A stretch of DNA of 14,966 bases from CAYHWW01 sp964360145. GTDB taxonomy: Bacteria > Bdellovibrionota > UBA1018 > CAYHWW01. A model generated the notes under the pieces. The model was not told the origin of the DNA. It was given only the letters and a program-made list of their open reading frames with translations, and did not search any database. Of the stretch, positions 14,357 to 14,966 are shown one piece after another (position 1 is the first letter of the stretch; each line of letters starts with the position of its first letter). The position numbers were made by a program, and so were the translations under genes. The DNA lies in NCBI GenBank assembly GCA_964360145.1, contig CAYHWW010000077.1, forward strand, positions 1-14,966, in the 5' to 3' direction.

Positions 14357-14622
14357 TCGAAATCGAACTGCGCCTCTTTGGTGCTTTTAGAAACTATGGG
14401 TCAGATACCGCCGAGCTGCGTTTCAGCATCCCTGAAAAATCCTCTGTATCGGCATTGAAAAAAGTGTTCGCGGAGGAGCTGCGCGGCAGGGTGCCTCACT
14501 TCAGCGACGAGCAGCTCATCGAGGACTCCGCCATCGCCGATGAGCGCCGCATCCTCGCCACTGACTACGTATTAGAGCGTTCCTGTCGCCTCGCCATTCT
14601 GCCACCGGTCTGTGGAGGCTGA
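14353..14622 (+). CDS. moaD: Molybdopterin synthase small subunit MoaD
   Basis: This 89-aa protein has a ubiquitin-like fold: IEIELRLFGAFRNY at the start, a central helix (SSVSALKKVFAEEL) and LAILPPVCGG at the end. The terminal Gly-Gly is the site that MoeB adenylylates and that carries the thiocarboxylate sulfur to cPMP. MoeB is not in the window. The ATG overlaps the moeA stop. The codons for the last two glycines (GGA GGC) also make up the ribosome binding site of moaE. Confidence 0.94.
   Translation: MIEIELRLFGAFRNYGSDTAELRFSIPEKSSVSALKKVFAEELRGRVPHFSDEQLIEDSAIADERRILATDYVLERSCRLAILPPVCGG
14614..14618 (+). promoter_or_regulatory. moaE Shine-Dalgarno sequence formed by moaD Gly-Gly codons
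   Basis: GGAGG lies 9 nt before the moaE ATG and is built from the GGA GGC codons of the obligatory MoaD C-terminal diglycine. Ribosomes finishing moaD therefore sit on the moaE start signal, which may help keep the two synthase subunits in balance. Confidence 0.65.
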
Positions 14623-14627
14623 ATCCC

Positions 14628-14966
14628 ATGAGCCAGATCCACTGTACGGTGAGCGACAAAAAAATCGATGCCAGCGCCGTCCTTGAGTTCGCTAAAGACT
14701 ACGGTCACGGCGCGCAAACGACATTCTTCGGCGCTGTGCGTGCGCGAAACGCCGGGCGTAACGTCATAGCGGTCGCCTACGATGCCTTTGAGCCTCTTGC
14801 CGAGCAAATACTTCGTGAGATCGCTGATGAAGCACGGGAGAAGTGGGGTCATGATCTTAAAATATATATTGCGCACCGAACTGGAAACCTTGCCGTCGGC
14901 GAAGTCAGTGTTGCCATTGGTGTGAGCTCCAAACATCGCGATGAGGCGTACCAGGCCTCTCGTTAC
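14628..14966 (+). CDS. moaE: Molybdopterin synthase large subunit MoaE (3' end cut by window edge)
   Basis: The visible 113 codons read without a stop to the right edge. Family blocks: GAQTTFFGAVRARNAGRNV (28-46), AYDAFEPLAEQILREIADEA, IYIAHRTGNLAVGEVSVAIGVSSKHRDEAYQASRY. MoaE binds cPMP and, with MoaD, adds both dithiolene sulfurs to make molybdopterin. Full-length proteins are about 140-150 aa, so the C-terminal part, including the two active-site lysines after the ASRY helix, lies outside the window. The usual YEAY appears here as YDAF. The gene starts 5 nt after moaD. Confidence 0.94.
   Translation, partial: MSQIHCTVSDKKIDASAVLEFAKDYGHGAQTTFFGAVRARNAGRNVIAVAYDAFEPLAEQILREIADEAREKWGHDLKIYIAHRTGNLAVGEVSVAIGVSSKHRDEAYQASRY

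Noticed and set aside
1..14966. CRISPR arrays, tRNA or rRNA genes, insertion sequences
   Set aside because: No regularly spaced repeats, no cloverleaf-like segments and no transposase-like frames were seen.

Overview
The window reads as a chromosomal piece of a moderately GC-rich bacterium, most likely a proteobacterium. That assignment rests on gene style (NnrS, a Crp/Fnr-family regulator, a NarJ/TorD-type chaperone, TatA, Moa/Moe proteins), not on any taxonomic marker. Almost all of it serves one purpose: making, maturing, exporting and regulating a periplasmic molybdenum enzyme of the type II DMSO reductase family.

Left side, minus strand (1-1898): a Crp/Fnr-family regulator is followed, with an ATGA overlap, by an NnrS-family membrane protein that runs off the left edge. 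The divergent intergenic region (about 1899-2050) carries two near-identical inverted repeats, TATGAY-N4-RTCATA, which look like variant FNR/DNR boxes.

Centre, plus strand (2051-9857): a tightly packed operon. It opens with a 42-codon small ORF that has a near-perfect Shine-Dalgarno sequence. Two proteins I cannot name follow (275 and 132 aa), each start overlapping the previous stop. Then come a Tat-exported molybdopterin catalytic subunit (1159 aa), a four-cluster iron-sulfur beta subunit (376 aa), a Sec-exported b-heme gamma subunit of the ethylbenzene-dehydrogenase type (284 aa), a dedicated chaperone (246 aa) and a TatA (63 aa). The size of the catalytic subunit and the beta sequence point to the periplasmic Nar/Nxr-like branch (nitrate reductase or nitrite oxidoreductase) rather than the shorter chlorate, selenate or ethylbenzene enzymes. 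The substrate and the direction of catalysis cannot be settled from sequence alone. No NarI-type membrane anchor and no c-type cytochrome is present.

Right side, plus strand (9858-14966): a structured leader that I interpret as a molybdenum-cofactor (Moco) riboswitch precedes moaA. It is followed by a moaC-moaB/mog fusion, a MOT1-type molybdate transporter candidate, moeA, moaD and moaE (cut by the right edge). Most junctions overlap or are a few bases long. The genes cover the route from GTP to molybdopterin and Mo insertion. The guanylylation step (MobA) needed for a bis-MGD enzyme is not in the window.

The least explained parts are the small ORF and the two unknown genes at the head of the reductase operon, the unusual C-x3-D-x3-C iron-sulfur motif in the catalytic subunit, and the paired variant FNR boxes next to a regulator that lacks the FNR cysteines.
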